This document shows positions 11,470 to 21,559 of a DNA stretch of 64,000 bases, piece after piece. The first letter of the stretch is position 1, and every line of letters starts with the position of its first letter. Under the pieces are notes generated by a model, which saw only the letters and a list, made by a program, of their open reading frames with translations, was not told the DNA's origin and did no database searches. The DNA comes from Petaurus breviceps papuanus. Its lineage: Eukaryota > Chordata > Mammalia > Diprotodontia > Petauridae. Where the stretch lies: positions 18,963,666-19,027,665 of the forward strand of contig JAMXIF010000042.1 in the NCBI GenBank assembly GCA_028583685.1, in the 5' to 3' direction. The translations under genes were made by a program, and so were the position numbers.

Positions 11470-11630
11470 ACATTGGAAAGAACAGATGACATTTGATAAT
11501 GTCAGCTCTAATGTTTACTCTCTGGATAACCCCAAACAAGTTATGTACCCTCTCCAGACCTTAGTTCCCTCATCTGCAAAGTCAAAGGGGTAAGATTGTA
11601 GGATCCACATCATTCCTTCTAACTATTAAT
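11470..11630 (+). mobile_element. MIR/CORE-SINE, degraded
   Basis: It contains 'aatgtttactctctggataa' and 'cagaccttagttccctcatc', then 'tgcaaagtcaaagg', and ends with a MIR-like tail. Confidence 0.6.
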
Positions 11631-11789
11631 TGGTGATCAGGTGATCCTCCATTGTACCCCCATCACTAAGCCTTTGTCATTGAGTGATTTTATCTATGTG
11701 GGAATGATGGAGCAAGAGAATAACTTTGTTATGGCTACTATTAGGTTATTAGACTTGGAGATAAGCCTTATTTAAGGCTAGATATGTCA

Positions 11790-12085
11790 CTGTGTGCATA
11801 TACATATATGTATATGTGCAGCATGTATGTACTATATGTATAATGTAAAATATATTGCATGAAATATATGTGTGTAATATATATGTACATATATGCACAC
11901 ATTTATTTTACTTACAAACTCAAATATAGATTTGCATAGTTTAGCACAGTTCCCTGCCCATAGCGAGCAATTAATAAGTATTTTTGATTGATAATTCATT
12001 GATTTTATATATGTCTATAAATGTACATATACGTGCATAGACATACTCACATATAGGTGTATATATGTAGGTATGTATACACACA
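11790..12085. repeat. Complex TATG/TACA simple repeat with an L2-like tail
   Basis: Two tracts of TATATG/GTATAC words (11,800-11,905 and 12,006-12,085) flank a short L2-type 3' end (11,935-11,995, 'cacagttccctgcccatagc'). Confidence 0.75.
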
Positions 12086-12088
12086 AAC

Positions 12089-12267
12089 ACATTTAGAACA
12101 CACATAATTAATTGTAGATCAAGATAGTCAAAACCAAAACAAGTCCTGTAGGATACCAGAATAATTCTTCCATGTTTTTCTTTCTCACCTATGCTCATTG
12201 CTGTTGTTACTGAGACGCTCTTTTTTAACTCTCCTTCACTACTCTTCATGCAAACTGTCATGGCATA
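12089..12267. repeat. Diverged ~178-bp repeat, second copy
   Basis: This is the partner of 10,738-10,915 in the same orientation, about 1.35 kb away. See that entry for the shared phrases. Confidence 0.7.
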
Positions 12268-12686
12268 CATATATCCACACAAACACACTCCTTTTGTTGT
12301 AAAAATGCTTATTGGTCACCAGGTTTGTTGACTGGTGAGCTAATGTCCCTATGACATGTGACATGATAACCTTGGAACTTGGTGGTCCTCCTCAGGCTTG
12401 TGCATTACACAGGGGCTCTACTCCCTTATCAGACACTACCCTAAATATTTCTCTGTTGTATTTTCTAGGAACTCTGCTCCTTTGCCCAAGGTCTGGCTTC
12501 TTAGAGTTCTGTTGCTATGGCTACAGGCAGGGTACAAATAGGTCTCTGTGGGGTTTGTGCTTCCAGTTATCTGGACAGTTGGATTGTCCTCTGCATCACA
12601 CACTGCTATTCTTCCTCTGTCCCTCTCCCTCCCCTGCCATGGCACATGTACCATCTAGTAACATAACAAACACTTACATATGTAGG
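12268..12686. other. Unassigned sequence
   Basis: Open frames lie on both strands between 12,351 and 12,701, with no recognisable domain or splice context. Confidence 0.45.
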
Positions 12687-12840
12687 GTTAGAGCTGGATG
12701 AGTCCTAAGAGGTCTAATTCCCAATAGGTAAGGCAATCTGGACTCACTCAGAAAGATTAAATGACCTGTTAGTAAATCCTGCATTGGATCTGCACCTAGA
12801 CCTTCCTGACTCCTCTATCTGTTATAGCTCCCCTGCCATC
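12687..12840. mobile_element. MIR-like fragment
   Basis: The phrases 'gatgagtcctaagaggtcta' and 'gaccttcctgactcctctat' are MIR-type. Confidence 0.55.
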
Positions 12841-12954
12841 CTACCCAACTGCCATGGGTACAAGGAGTACCCAGCTCCATTTGGGGGTTCATCTAGCTGC
12901 TTCCTACAGGTAGGTATCCCATAACTGTGATGCAGCAATAAATATCCTTCTTAC

Positions 12955-13095
12955 TGAAACCTCAGTTTCCTCTGTAAAATGCTGCAGTTGCTGCTCCATG
13001 ATGTTTTTGTGTGGCACAAAGGAAAGAATGTGTGCACAAAGGACTTTGTAGATGTTAAACCTCTCCATAAATGTCAGTTATTATTATTATTGAAA
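12955..13095 (+). mobile_element. CORE-SINE tail
   Basis: It runs from 'cctcagtttcctctgtaaaa' to 'ggactttgtagatgttaaac' and a short TTA run. Only the 3' half is present. Confidence 0.6.
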
Positions 13096-13245
13096 GTATA
13101 GTAGATACATTTTTAAATTGTTCTCCAAAGTGAATGGACCAATTCACATTTTCTGCAATAGTGAATCAATGTGTCTGTTCTCCTCCAACTTTTCACAAAA
13201 TTGACATTTTTTCTCTTTTGTTAAATTGAATAAACACTTGTTATA
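13096..13245 (-). mobile_element. L1 ORF2 3'-region fragment
   Basis: The segment 'ttgttctccaaagtgaatgg' plus 'accaattcacattttctgca' and 'caatgtgtctgttctcctcc' is the reverse complement of the C-terminal part of L1 ORF2 (the 'CKLVQPFWK' region). It is heavily diverged. Confidence 0.7.
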
Positions 13246-14229
13246 TAAACCTGGACATAACAGAAGTTTAATAGATAGTCCTCTATTTTGTTCTTTATAT
13301 TATAATACTCTCCCTGGGACTACTCATCCCATATGTACTTGCACTACTGTGTTGAGACCACAGAGGATGGACATAGGCCATGAGCCACCACTGAGGTGAC
13401 TTCAATTAGTGATCAGTCAGTAGTTTATTAGCTTCTAAGAAAGGCATTCATGAAATAGTAGAATAAGAAGAGTTGGTACAAAACATTGCCTGAATAAGCC
13501 TACATGGGAAAAGTGGGCTCAAACTTTGAGCATTATGGTAGTGATTCAAATGTGTAGCATAAAATTTGGGAAAAGGTTACTCATCACAGCTGGTGGTAGA
13601 TGTTCTTTCTCTCTTCATACAGTCTTCATAAACTTACTCTTGGTAGACAAGCCACCTAAGTGGAGATCCACTGTCTACCACTTTCTTGAGTCCATAACTG
13701 GCATTCTTCTCTGGTGTGAGAGGTCTCATTCCTTGAAGTTGCTTCTTCACTTGGGTTATTATCTTTCTGGGTCTGAATATATCTTTTCTGCATCTCTCTG
13801 CTCCTAGCTGGATGCATTGTCTCTGAATTATCTAGTAGTTCAGATGAAAAGGACAATAGGTGAAGAAATTCCCTTCTTCTTCCTTGCTGCCCTCTGATAC
13901 ACTCAACAAAGAGATCCCATGCCTGTATTCCTCTACTGCTAAAGGAAATGGCTATTTTATATACAGACTTAAGGACCTTTACTGATTCTTTCAATCAGTC
14001 AAAAGAGGTTTCTTGTGTAGTATCAGTTCCCTTCATCCAATGGTCAAGGCTCTATACTTCTTCCAAATTGATTAGTTATTCACACATTTGTTGTGGAGTT
14101 GGAAAAAAATTCATGTCCTTTTTATACTTCATGATAATATTCTGACCCTTCTGAGATTACATCACTCTAAACTGGAAGGGATACTTCCTCACTAAAAGTA
14201 TAATGAAATGTTGTCATTGTTGATAAAGT
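13246..14229. other. Unassigned sequence
   Basis: Nothing was recognised. The overlapping open frames at 13,526-13,994 are on opposite strands and show no domain. Confidence 0.4.
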
Positions 14230-14384
14230 TGAGAGAGAAGGAAGAGAGGGGGGGAGGGAAGGAAGGAGGGGGAGAGGTGGTGGTGGTGGTGGTGGTGGAA
14301 GAGGAGGAGGTAGAGGAGATGGAAGAGGAAATGGAGGAGGAGGAAGAGGAAGAGGAGGAGGAAGAGGAAGAGGAGGAAGGAGAG
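14230..14384. repeat. GGA/GGT purine-rich microsatellite
   Basis: About 155 bp of GGA, GAA and GGT repeats. It yields poly-Glu/Val on + and poly-Ser on -, neither a real protein. It directly precedes a CORE-SINE. Confidence 0.95.
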
Positions 14385-14399
14385 ATTATATTAAAAAAA

Positions 14400-14610
14400 G
14401 GAAACACAATGACTAGACTTGGGATCGGGAGAGACCTAGGCTCAAATTTTGGTGCTAGCCCTTACTAGCTGTGCATCCATGGGCAGGTCACTTAATTTCT
14501 GATTCTTGGTTTCCTCATCTATAAAACTAGAATAACAATTCATAAATATACTACTTACTTTAAAGAGATTTTAGAGGAATTACCTTTGCAAATATCAAAA
14601 GTATTATTCA
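14400..14610 (+). mobile_element. MIR/CORE-SINE
   Basis: It contains 'gactagacttgggatcggga', 'cttactagctgtgcatccat' and 'tttcctcatctataaaacta'. A Mar1 copy joins its tail. Confidence 0.75.
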
Positions 14611-14818
14611 GTCATGTTTTTAGTCGTGTCCAACTTGTGACCCCATTTAGGGTTTTCTTGGCAGAGATACTGGAGTGTTTTCCTATTTTCTTCTCCAGTT
14701 TATTTTACAGACGAAAAACTGAGGCAAACAGGTTAAGTGTCTCCGGCCAGATTTGAACTCAGGAAGATATATCATTCTGCCTCCTGGCCCAGAGGTCTAT
14801 CCACTGTGTCACCCAGCT
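14607..14818 (-). mobile_element. Mar1-like SINE
   Basis: Reversed Mar1 landmarks: 'agtcgtgtccaacttgtgac', 'gggttttcttggcagagata', 'ccagatttgaactcaggaag' and 'ctatccactgtgtcacccag'. Confidence 0.85.
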
Positions 14819-14819
14819 A

Positions 14820-15445
14820 TTAAAGTACTATAGAAATATTAAATTACTATAATTATCATTGAAGACTTATTTTTCTCTCCTTTTCTATTATTGATACTGT
14901 GCATTGAAGGCACATAGTTTCACAGCACAGAGTTTAAAGCCATGTCAACATTGGCTTCTCAAAAATGTTAATTATAGCACATGTCAACAGGTACATTAGG
15001 GAGCTAGGCTGCTTTGCCTCTTAGAAAGTAGTACAGCCATTTACTCATTCCTGTTCAATTTTTTTTTTCTTTGCTGTCTGATGAGGATAGACATTCAATA
15101 AATACTTGAATGAATGACTGAAGACCTTTGGACCATCTACAAACATGGCAGCAGAAGAGTTATTTCCACTGTGGCTCTGAAAATAACTACTGATCTATAT
15201 CATGGAGCTATAATCAGTTTACTAATATGCCTAACCTTGGAGAGTCACACCAGATGGCTGCTAATTGGTTCAACTGTTGAGTCGAAACTATCATATGAAA
15301 TTGTTCTGCTGATGATATGTAGCCACAATGCTAACTTTTAGTTTGACTTTTGTTCTGGACCTGTGCTTTTTATCATAGTAGGGAGCTCCTAATGCAGAAA
15401 TTCCTTTCACAATTCAGCCAATTCTCTACATAATTTATAATCTAA
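14820..15445. other. Unassigned sequence
   Basis: Nothing was recognised except a short L2-like 'acattcaataaatacttgaa' at about 15,090. Confidence 0.4.
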
Positions 15446-15459
15446 CAGTATTTCCTTGG

Positions 15460-15924
15460 CTACTGAGATGTAAGGTGACTTGATCATTGTCACACAGCTA
15501 TATGCCAAGGTCAGGATCGGAGCCCAGCAGCATGACACAGTAGACAAAACATTCCACTTGCAGTTAGAAGAGATTTGAGATTGACGCCTGCCAATGATAA
15601 TTGCTAACCTTGTGAGTTTGTAAAAATCGTAGGATCATAGATGTTGAGCTGCAAGAAACCTCATAGGTCATCTATCCAAATGCTACATTTTATAAAGGAG
15701 GAAATTGAACTCTATGGAGATCCAGCCACTTACCTCAGGTGCCAGGATAGTTAGAATCAGAGGAGGGATTTGAACTTGGCTCCTTTGACTTTCAGAGTCA
15801 GAGTTCCTTCCAAAGATCTCCCTCAGTCTCAGTTTCCTCATTTATAAAATGGGGATAATCATTCCTTCATGTGCTTAACTCTCAGGGATGTTGTAAAGAT
15901 CTATGAATTAATAAATGTATTGTT
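15460..15924. mobile_element. Cluster of MIR and CORE-SINE fragments
   Basis: A reversed MIR piece ('ggtgacttgatcattgtcac') is followed by a degraded SINE head (15,526-15,610), an ancient MIR-type piece ('caagaaacctcataggtcat', 15,620-15,800) and a CORE 3' half ('cagtttcctcatttataaaa', 15,810-15,924). Confidence 0.65.
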
Positions 15925-16078
15925 TTTTGTTTTTTGCTTTTTGGAGGGCAATTGTGGTTAAGTGACTTGCCCAAGGACACACGGCTAGTTTTTGTGTTAA
16001 GTGTCTAAGGCTGCATTTGAACTCAGGTCCTCCTGACTCCAGGGCTGGTGCTCTATTCACTGTGCCACCTAGCTGCCC
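15925..16078 (-). mobile_element. tRNA-derived SINE with target duplication
   Basis: A complete minus-strand copy runs from 'gctttttggagggcaattgt' to 'gtgccacctagctgccc'. The 13-bp duplication taaatgtattgtt lies at 15,912-15,924 and 16,079-16,091, inside the tail of a CORE-SINE. Confidence 0.93.
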
Positions 16079-16087
16079 TAAATGTAT

Positions 16088-16320
16088 TGTTGTTCAATTT
16101 GTTTCAGTTATCTCTGACTCTTCATGACCCCAATTTGGGAATTTCTTGGCAAGATTGTGGAGTGCTTTGTCATTTCCTTCTCCAACTCATTTTATAGATG
16201 AGAAAATTGGGGCAAACAGGGTTAAATGATTTGCCCAGGATCACACAACTACTGAGTATCTGAGGACAGATTTTTAACTAAGGTCTTTCTGACTCCAGGC
16301 CTGGTACTTGTCAATCCAAT
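16088..16320 (-). mobile_element. Mar1-like SINE
   Basis: Reversed Mar1 landmarks: 'tgactcttcatgaccccaat', 'gagtgctttgtcatttcctt', 'gggttaaatgatttgcccag' and 'tctttctgactccaggcctg'. Confidence 0.85.
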
Positions 16321-16859
16321 GCTTCAACTAACATCTTACTAAAGTTACAATCACTCTATGTCAGTTGTTATTAGTCTGTACTCAAGACTTGCACTCCACT
16401 GACTGCAACACAAGGCCCTCTGTAGCAGTAACCAGATCCAGCTGAAGGGACTACCAAGTACAAACATTGCCAAAAGTTGACAGGAATTGAAGTCCAATTT
16501 CCTTTTTAAAGTGACCCAGCCTTAGCAAAAGTTAGTTTTGTTCATCACTTCTGAGACTTTGGTAAAATTGAAATTAAAGAAAAAAATATTTATTCTCTTC
16601 TGGAACTTCACATTTAAGAAAACCTATAGGCAGTGGGTCCAATCTCACACTCTCTCATACATACATGCACACACACACACACATACACACACATTTCCTG
16701 CAGACTTCAATGTGACTGAGTTGCACGTGCACTTCTAAGGGTATAATTTGACCCAGAGCGAGTCAATCAATACATACCCATTTTAACACAAAAAAAGAGT
16801 GGATGGAAAAATACAGAAAGCAATCACATAAAGTAGTATGCTGAGGATGGCTTCTGGAG
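16321..16859. other. Unassigned sequence with (CA)n
   Basis: A short (CA)n tract lies at 16,664-16,692. Otherwise no family was recognised. Confidence 0.45.
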
Positions 16860-17060
16860 AACAAAACAAAACTGTTTTCATTGAGATCAATCATGTCAGC
16901 TTTCTTTGGGTGCCTTTTTTTTTTTTAGTCTTAATTATCAGTGCCAAGCAGGAATCACAGATTAGACACCGATGAAGCTATTTTTAAGTTTAGCTTATTG
17001 AAACCTGTTCTTTTGAGTGAATCTAATCCAAAAACATGCTGTTGGTTTTCCTTTTAAAAT
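16860..17060. promoter_or_regulatory. Candidate conserved non-coding element
   Basis: This stretch is repeat-free apart from a T-run at about 16,916. It has dense homeodomain-like words: 'gtcttaattatcagtgccaa' and 'cacagattagacaccgatga'. No open frame supports an exon. The call rests on texture only; conservation could not be tested. Confidence 0.3.
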
Positions 17061-17324
17061 ATTCCTCAAATTTTCCTGAAAAAGATAGAGGTTGATATGG
17101 GTGGGGTCAAAGAACATTGTAGGGAGTCCCTATTTAAAAGACTTCTATACTTTCATGAATATTTGGTATCATCACTGTGGATACTTCCTCCCTCCAATGG
17201 AAACAATTACTGTCAGTCATAGCATTCTCATCCTGCACAGGTCTTATCTTTATCTTCTTGGAAATTCTTCCCAAGTATCCAGCCAACATGTTGAGTTCAC
17301 TACAATGACTGAGTAGAAGATAGA

Positions 17325-17560
17325 TTAGAATGGGTGGAGACTTGAGTCAGGTAGACCAACCAAAAAGGCTTGTGCAATGGGCCAAGTGTGACATCATGGA
17401 GACCCGAAGCAGGGTGGCAGCTAGAGGAATGAAGACAAGGGGGAATATATAAGAAATGCTGTGAAAGAGAAGAAGATGAGTTCAATTTTGGACACAATGA
17501 GTTTAAGATCTTTGTAGGACATCGAGTTTGATATGCCCAAGTGGCACTTAGTGATATATT
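17325..17560 (+). mobile_element. Unassigned long repeat (family G), internal piece
   Basis: It shows the internal order 'ggagacttgagtcaggtaga', 'agcagggtggcagctagagg', 'gacacaatgagtttaagatc', recalling the mid-part of family G, without its head. Confidence 0.6.
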
Positions 17561-18429
17561 GTCCTGGCTAAAGATTTGATCAAACCTCCAATTAACAAAC
17601 CTCCCCAAGACAGTTCTCAGAAAGCAGATATAATCTGTTGCCCAGACTATACTATGAGGCCTTTCTGGCATGGCAGAATTTGTCATAGCTTGTATGGATT
17701 CTAAGAATTTATGGTTACTTGCCTACCACAGTGGGTTGGACTTTGTGGAGAATTAAAAGGATGTGAATGGGTAAATAAAAATGATTCTAGAACCTACATA
17801 CACATGTATGAATAGCCTGAAGGAGGCAAACATATGGAATATAATAGCAGGGCTCCCCATATCACCAAGTAAGTTACTTCTAGCCTGGTCTGCATTATCA
17901 AGAACTTTAAAAAAAAAAAAAGGAAAAAAAAAGAACCTCAGGCGGGAAAATAAGGAAAAGGAAATATGAGCAAACAGAACAAAGGAAACTTTTAAGGATG
18001 AAAGTTCAAGAGTGGAAACTGACAACTAGATACAAGTGATGAAAATTAAAAATATGGAAAATGAAAAGAGTGTCAACTTAGATAGAAGCAGTGAGAGGAC
18101 CAAAACATATTCCCTCAGCTGAGAAACTCTCCTGATAGCTCTTATTTCACTGTTAAATATATCAGGATCTAAATCCATTTGAGCAACTTTGATAGTACCT
18201 CTGAGGCCAAATCCTGTCATGTACTTGCATACACACAGGAAGAGACAAAGGACTTTTCTGCAAGCTCCGTGCCTGACACCCCTTCCATTTTGATGAATTG
18301 GGCGTGTACAACATCTGTGAGCACAATGGAAAAAACAGCTTTCGTTTTACATAGTTTTCCATACAACGGATTCTTCCAGACACATCTCCCCCCCAAAACC
18401 CATTAAAAACAAAAAACCTTGAATGATGC
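17561..18429. other. Unassigned, repeat-poor
   Basis: An A-rich run at 17,909-17,938 may be an old retroposon tail. No SINE or LINE was recognised. Overlapping open frames on both strands at 18,160-18,440 show no domain. Confidence 0.4.
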
Positions 18430-19065
18430 TTTAGCAACTTAGCCTCCTCAAGGTTGGTACATAATTAATGAGGCAGGAGATGGGCTCGAGAATCTGCTTT
18501 CATCTAAATAAAGGTGGCCGATGTTTATCTGTACCCTTTGTGCTCATTGTTGCCTTGAGTGCATAGAGCTTTACGTTGGTACAGAGCTCTATCGATCTGC
18601 TGACTAATCTTTTTATCTGATCATTATAGATTGCAACTCTCTGTCTATAACCTTTACACATACAGCTATTGTGGTTAAATAAAACCAGGTACAAAATAAT
18701 TAACATGTTCCCATATTGATATTTCCCTTCCGGGCAAGGGCGGATGCACTGCTTTGGTTTGACAACTGGACCTGGCCATATTTTTAGAGAAAAGTATAAA
18801 TAGAAGATGAATATACAATCTTTAGTTCCTTAATATAAATTACTCAGGAAGAAATAGTAGGTAGCCTTGGGGAAATCAACAGCCTCTTCAATTGAATTGC
18901 TTCTGTCACTGCATGGACACAGTCTTGTTTGATGTGCTCCTACCATTTGTCTTGTATGGAGTCTTTTATCTAAATCCAAAGCAATGCAGTCATCACTGCT
19001 GCAATTCAATAATGACTCTGCGGGAGCTGTCATCCACAGTTTGCTATTCATCTTGTAAAAGGCTT
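18430..19065. promoter_or_regulatory. Candidate conserved non-coding element (enhancer-like)
   Basis: A repeat-free block of about 630 bp. Visible words include a homeodomain-type 'acataattaatgaggcagga', two SOX-like sites close together ('cctttgtgctcattgttgcc'), retained CpGs ('ttccgggcaagggcggatgc') and a TATAAA-like 'aagtataaatagaag'. A minus-strand open frame at 18,830-19,051 has no known domain. Neighbouring repeat families stop at its edges. This texture is usual for developmental enhancers, but no alignment was possible. Confidence 0.35.
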
Positions 19066-19576
19066 TGAGTTTTCAAAGTACCAAGGAAGGTTGGTATTTC
19101 AATGCCGTGGACAGATCACTTAAAGTTCTTTTGTATTCACACACACACACACACAGATATGAATTGAGGATGGGGGGATATTATATACCCAACAGAATAC
19201 TACTCCAGGTGACTACCAAGAGCTAATGCTAACCTACCCTCTGGGATGGAGACAATTAGATATCTGACCCATATGGAAAGGGCTAGAATCAGGGGGAGGG
19301 GAACAGTCAGAACTTAGTATAAGCTTGTTTAACATCACCACCATAATTAGGAGGCCTCAAAAGTCATAAAACAGTCACTAGAAGAGGACAGAAAAGGAAA
19401 GCCACAGAAATAACTTGGTGCCATTTATTATATTTGAAAATGATTGTACTGACCCACCATGAGAGGAAACCTCCATCACCTCAGGCTGTAGGTTCTGGGA
19501 AGTAAAGACTGAGGAAGACTCAGAAACATCCTCTGACATTATAAACTGAATTGGCTGAGACATGGTTTTTGCTCTT
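19066..19576. other. Unassigned sequence with (CA)n
   Basis: A (CA)n tract lies at 19,136-19,156. A 61-codon minus-strand frame at 19,378-19,563 has an unremarkable Ser-rich sequence with no supporting splice sites. Confidence 0.4.
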
Positions 19577-19877
19577 GACTAGGTGTGGTGATATATACCT
19601 GTAATCTTAGCTACTGAGGAGGATGAAACTGGCGGATTGCTTGAGTTCAGGAGTTCTGAGGTGCAGTGGGCCAAAGTCAATGGAATGCTCACAATAAGTG
19701 TAGTGCAGATATGGTGAAACCCCAGCAGTGGGGCAACGAGTAGCAGGCTGCTTAAGGTGGGGTTGACTGATCCAAGTCAGAAACGGAGCAGGGCAGAACG
19801 ATGCAGATCAACATTGGGATGGGGGCAGGGGAGTGAATACTGTATTTTCAGTCTGAGATAGACAGGAATCCATTCTC
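19577..19877 (+). pseudogene. 7SL (SRP) RNA pseudogene, full length
   Basis: About 300 bp align end to end with 7SL RNA, the RNA core of the signal recognition particle. The Alu-domain 5' end is degraded but clear ('taggtgtggtgatatatacc', 'tgtaatcttagctactgagg', 'gcttgagttcaggagttctg'). The S-domain follows ('caagtcagaaacggagcagg'), and the 3' Alu-domain strand ends at 'aatccattctc' before a short A-run (19,878-19,884). The A-tail suggests LINE-mediated retroposition. Many substitutions, including in the paired stems, indicate an old, non-functional copy. No clear target duplication was seen. Confidence 0.9.
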
Positions 19878-20129
19878 AAAAAAATTAATGGTCCCAGTCT
19901 TATGATGTCATGAGTTCAGGGAAATCCCGGTGAGGAAACGTCTTCTGCTATAATACAGCTTCTGTCCCACAACTTGTTCTCTTACAGTAGAGCCAGGGTT
20001 CTGAACCATTTTTTTGGCATCCTGTGCCACTTGTGCAGTCTGGCAAAGTTCATGGATCCTTCCTCAGAATAAAAACAGAAAGGTTACAGAACCCAAGTTA
20101 AGAATCCCTGTGATGGAGAATGACCTGGG

Positions 20130-20250
20130 ATACTGGTAGGTTAAGGGACTTGCTCCAGGCCAGTGTCAGTATGTGTCAAAAGTGCGAATTAATCCCAAGT
20201 CTTCCCAATTCAAAGTTTGGTTCTCTATACCACAACATCACTTTGCCTCT
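20130..20250 (-). repeat. MIR-like fragment
   Basis: Reversed MIR words: 'ttaagggacttgctccaggc', then 'cccaagtcttcccaattcaa' and 'ctctataccacaacatc'. Confidence 0.45.
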
Positions 20251-20376
20251 GAGCCTACCCTGGTTACACCAACCTATCTTGGGCCACAGCCTCCTGAAGA
20301 CAGCATCCTACCCCAGTCATTTCCTTAACCTTCCTGGAGTGGGTATGGATCTTCTTATTATACTTTTTCCAGACAT

Positions 20377-20381
20377 CCCCC
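20377..20381 (+). repeat. Target-site duplication, left (CCCCC)
   Basis: Five C immediately before the TGT of LTR copy B, repeated at 21,626-21,630 after its terminal ACA. Confidence 0.75.
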
Positions 20382-20678
20382 TGTGATAGTAATGGCAATT
20401 AAAGATTCCCCTGTATTGGCTTGGTTTTCAAATTGATTGTGTTAAAACCCAGAGCTTGTTAATCCCACCTGTGGGATGGACTTTTTGATGTGAAAAGAAA
20501 GTCCTGAACTGGGAGGAGCTGGTGACGTAGATTTGGAGAGACAAGAGAGAGGCGGAAGACCTTTTTTTTGGAAGAAGCACCTCGTGGAGAGAGAGGCTAA
20601 GAGAATTGCTGGTGGCCGCTTTGAATTGCCCTGGACTTTTGAGACCTGCCCCCCTGAGCTGCCAAGGACTGAGGAGAC

Positions 20679-21254
20679 ATGGCTGCTTTGCTGGTACTTT
20701 GTCTGTCTGTTTTGATGTTGTTTTGCCAGATTTGTCCACTGGTGAAAGACTGTCCTGTTGAAGAAGTCCTGAAACCTGGCATTTGGTTAAGAAGCCCTGA
20801 GACTGTCCTGCAGACAGAGAGTGAATACTGTCCACCGGTGAAGGACAGTGCTGTTGTTGCAGGGGTCTGGAGACTGTCCTGCAGACAGAATGAATACTGT
20901 CCACTGGTGAAGGACAGTGCTGTTGTTGCAGGGGTCTGGAGACTGTCCTGCAGACAGAGTGAATACTGTCCACTGGTGAAGGACAGTGCTGTTGTTGCAG
21001 GGGTCTGGGAGCCTTTCTGTTGGTTCAGAAGCCTTGAAGAAGGATTTTCTTGTTGTATGTTTACAGAAATCCTAGGAGAGGGTTTTGCTAATGTTTTCAG
21101 GGGTTCTAGGACTGTTCTACAGACAGAGGATGAATTAGTGAAGAGACTGGCAATGTATCTTGTGGCCTTGCTAAGCCTTGTCTCCCCAGGAACTAAGATT
21201 GCTGAGAACTTGCCTCGTGTCAAGATGAAGAAAAGACCTCCATTTGGGTATTAA
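20679..21254 (+). CDS. Open frame inside LTR copy B (191 aa, function unknown)
   Basis: The frame opens with ATG in good context (ACATGG, shared with copy A). Residues 1-17 are hydrophobic and signal-peptide-like (MAALLVLCLSVLMLFC). Residues 49-110 are built from a 23-residue repeat whose core is PLVKDSAVVAGVW and which carries two cysteines per unit. Near the C-terminus, about residues 151-168, lies a second hydrophobic segment (LAMYLVALLSLVS), followed by a basic tail, KMKKRPPFGY. It resembles no retroviral gag, pol or env protein I know. MMTV Sag is a precedent for an LTR-encoded protein, but no sequence relation was seen. Because the repeat unit is a multiple of three, other frames also stay open, which weakens the coding case. 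It may be only a fossil frame. Confidence 0.35.
   Translation: MAALLVLCLSVLMLFCQICPLVKDCPVEEVLKPGIWLRSPETVLQTESEYCPPVKDSAVVAGVWRLSCRQNEYCPLVKDSAVVAGVWRLSCRQSEYCPLVKDSAVVAGVWEPFCWFRSLEEGFSCCMFTEILGEGFANVFRGSRTVLQTEDELVKRLAMYLVALLSLVSPGTKIAENLPRVKMKKRPPFGY
20823..21008 (+). repeat. 69-bp tandem repeat (about 2.7 units) in LTR copy B
   Basis: Units start at 20,823, 20,892 and 20,961. They differ by only a few bases, so the expansion is recent relative to the element. Each unit encodes 23 codons beginning EYCP. A diverged, longer relative of the unit lies just upstream (about 20,733-20,822). Confidence 0.95.
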
Positions 21255-21553
21255 GTGCTGTGTTTAAACTTGATGTAACTCTGGGGTAGATTCAATTGTG
21301 ATCCAGGGGTGGGGAACTTTTGACCTTATGTTTGGAAACTAATCTCCATTTGAGAAGAGGGGCTTTGTGGTGGACCAAATGAAGGTATAGCCTAGGGGTG
21401 GAGAAGTATTTAGAACAGAGACTTTGTAATGGATTGAATGATTGGAAGGTCCTGGGGTGGGGTAGTACTTGGAGATTATTTAATCACACTTAGTAAATGC
21501 TGTATTTTGAATGATGTCATGTTTTGATCTTCTCTGTTCTTGGTTTGTTACTG

Positions 21554-21559
21554 AATAAA
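21554..21559 (+). promoter_or_regulatory. Poly(A) signal of LTR copy B
   Basis: AATAAA lies 66 bp before the LTR end and 300 bp after the stop of the internal frame. It would end a transcript begun in the same LTR. Confidence 0.6.

Noticed and set aside
14192-14468. Poly-Glu (+) and poly-Ser (-) frames
   Set aside because: Products of the GGA microsatellite.
17300-17686. 128-codon minus-strand frame
   Set aside because: It lies antisense to a family G repeat piece and has no recognisable domain.
18830-19051. 73-codon minus-strand frame in the repeat-free block
   Set aside because: It is protein-like at first sight, but there are no splice sites, no known domain, and the TAAT/SOX word content fits a non-coding element better.
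19378-19563. 61-codon minus-strand Ser-rich frame starting MSQPIQF
   Set aside because: It could be a scrap of a processed pseudogene, but the frame is short, no donor site follows, and no family was recognised.
20428-21223. Minus-strand open frames of 181 and 208 codons opposite the LTR copy B frame
   Set aside because: Both are shadows of the 69-bp repeat: a period that is a multiple of three keeps several frames open. They carry no signal peptide or known domain.
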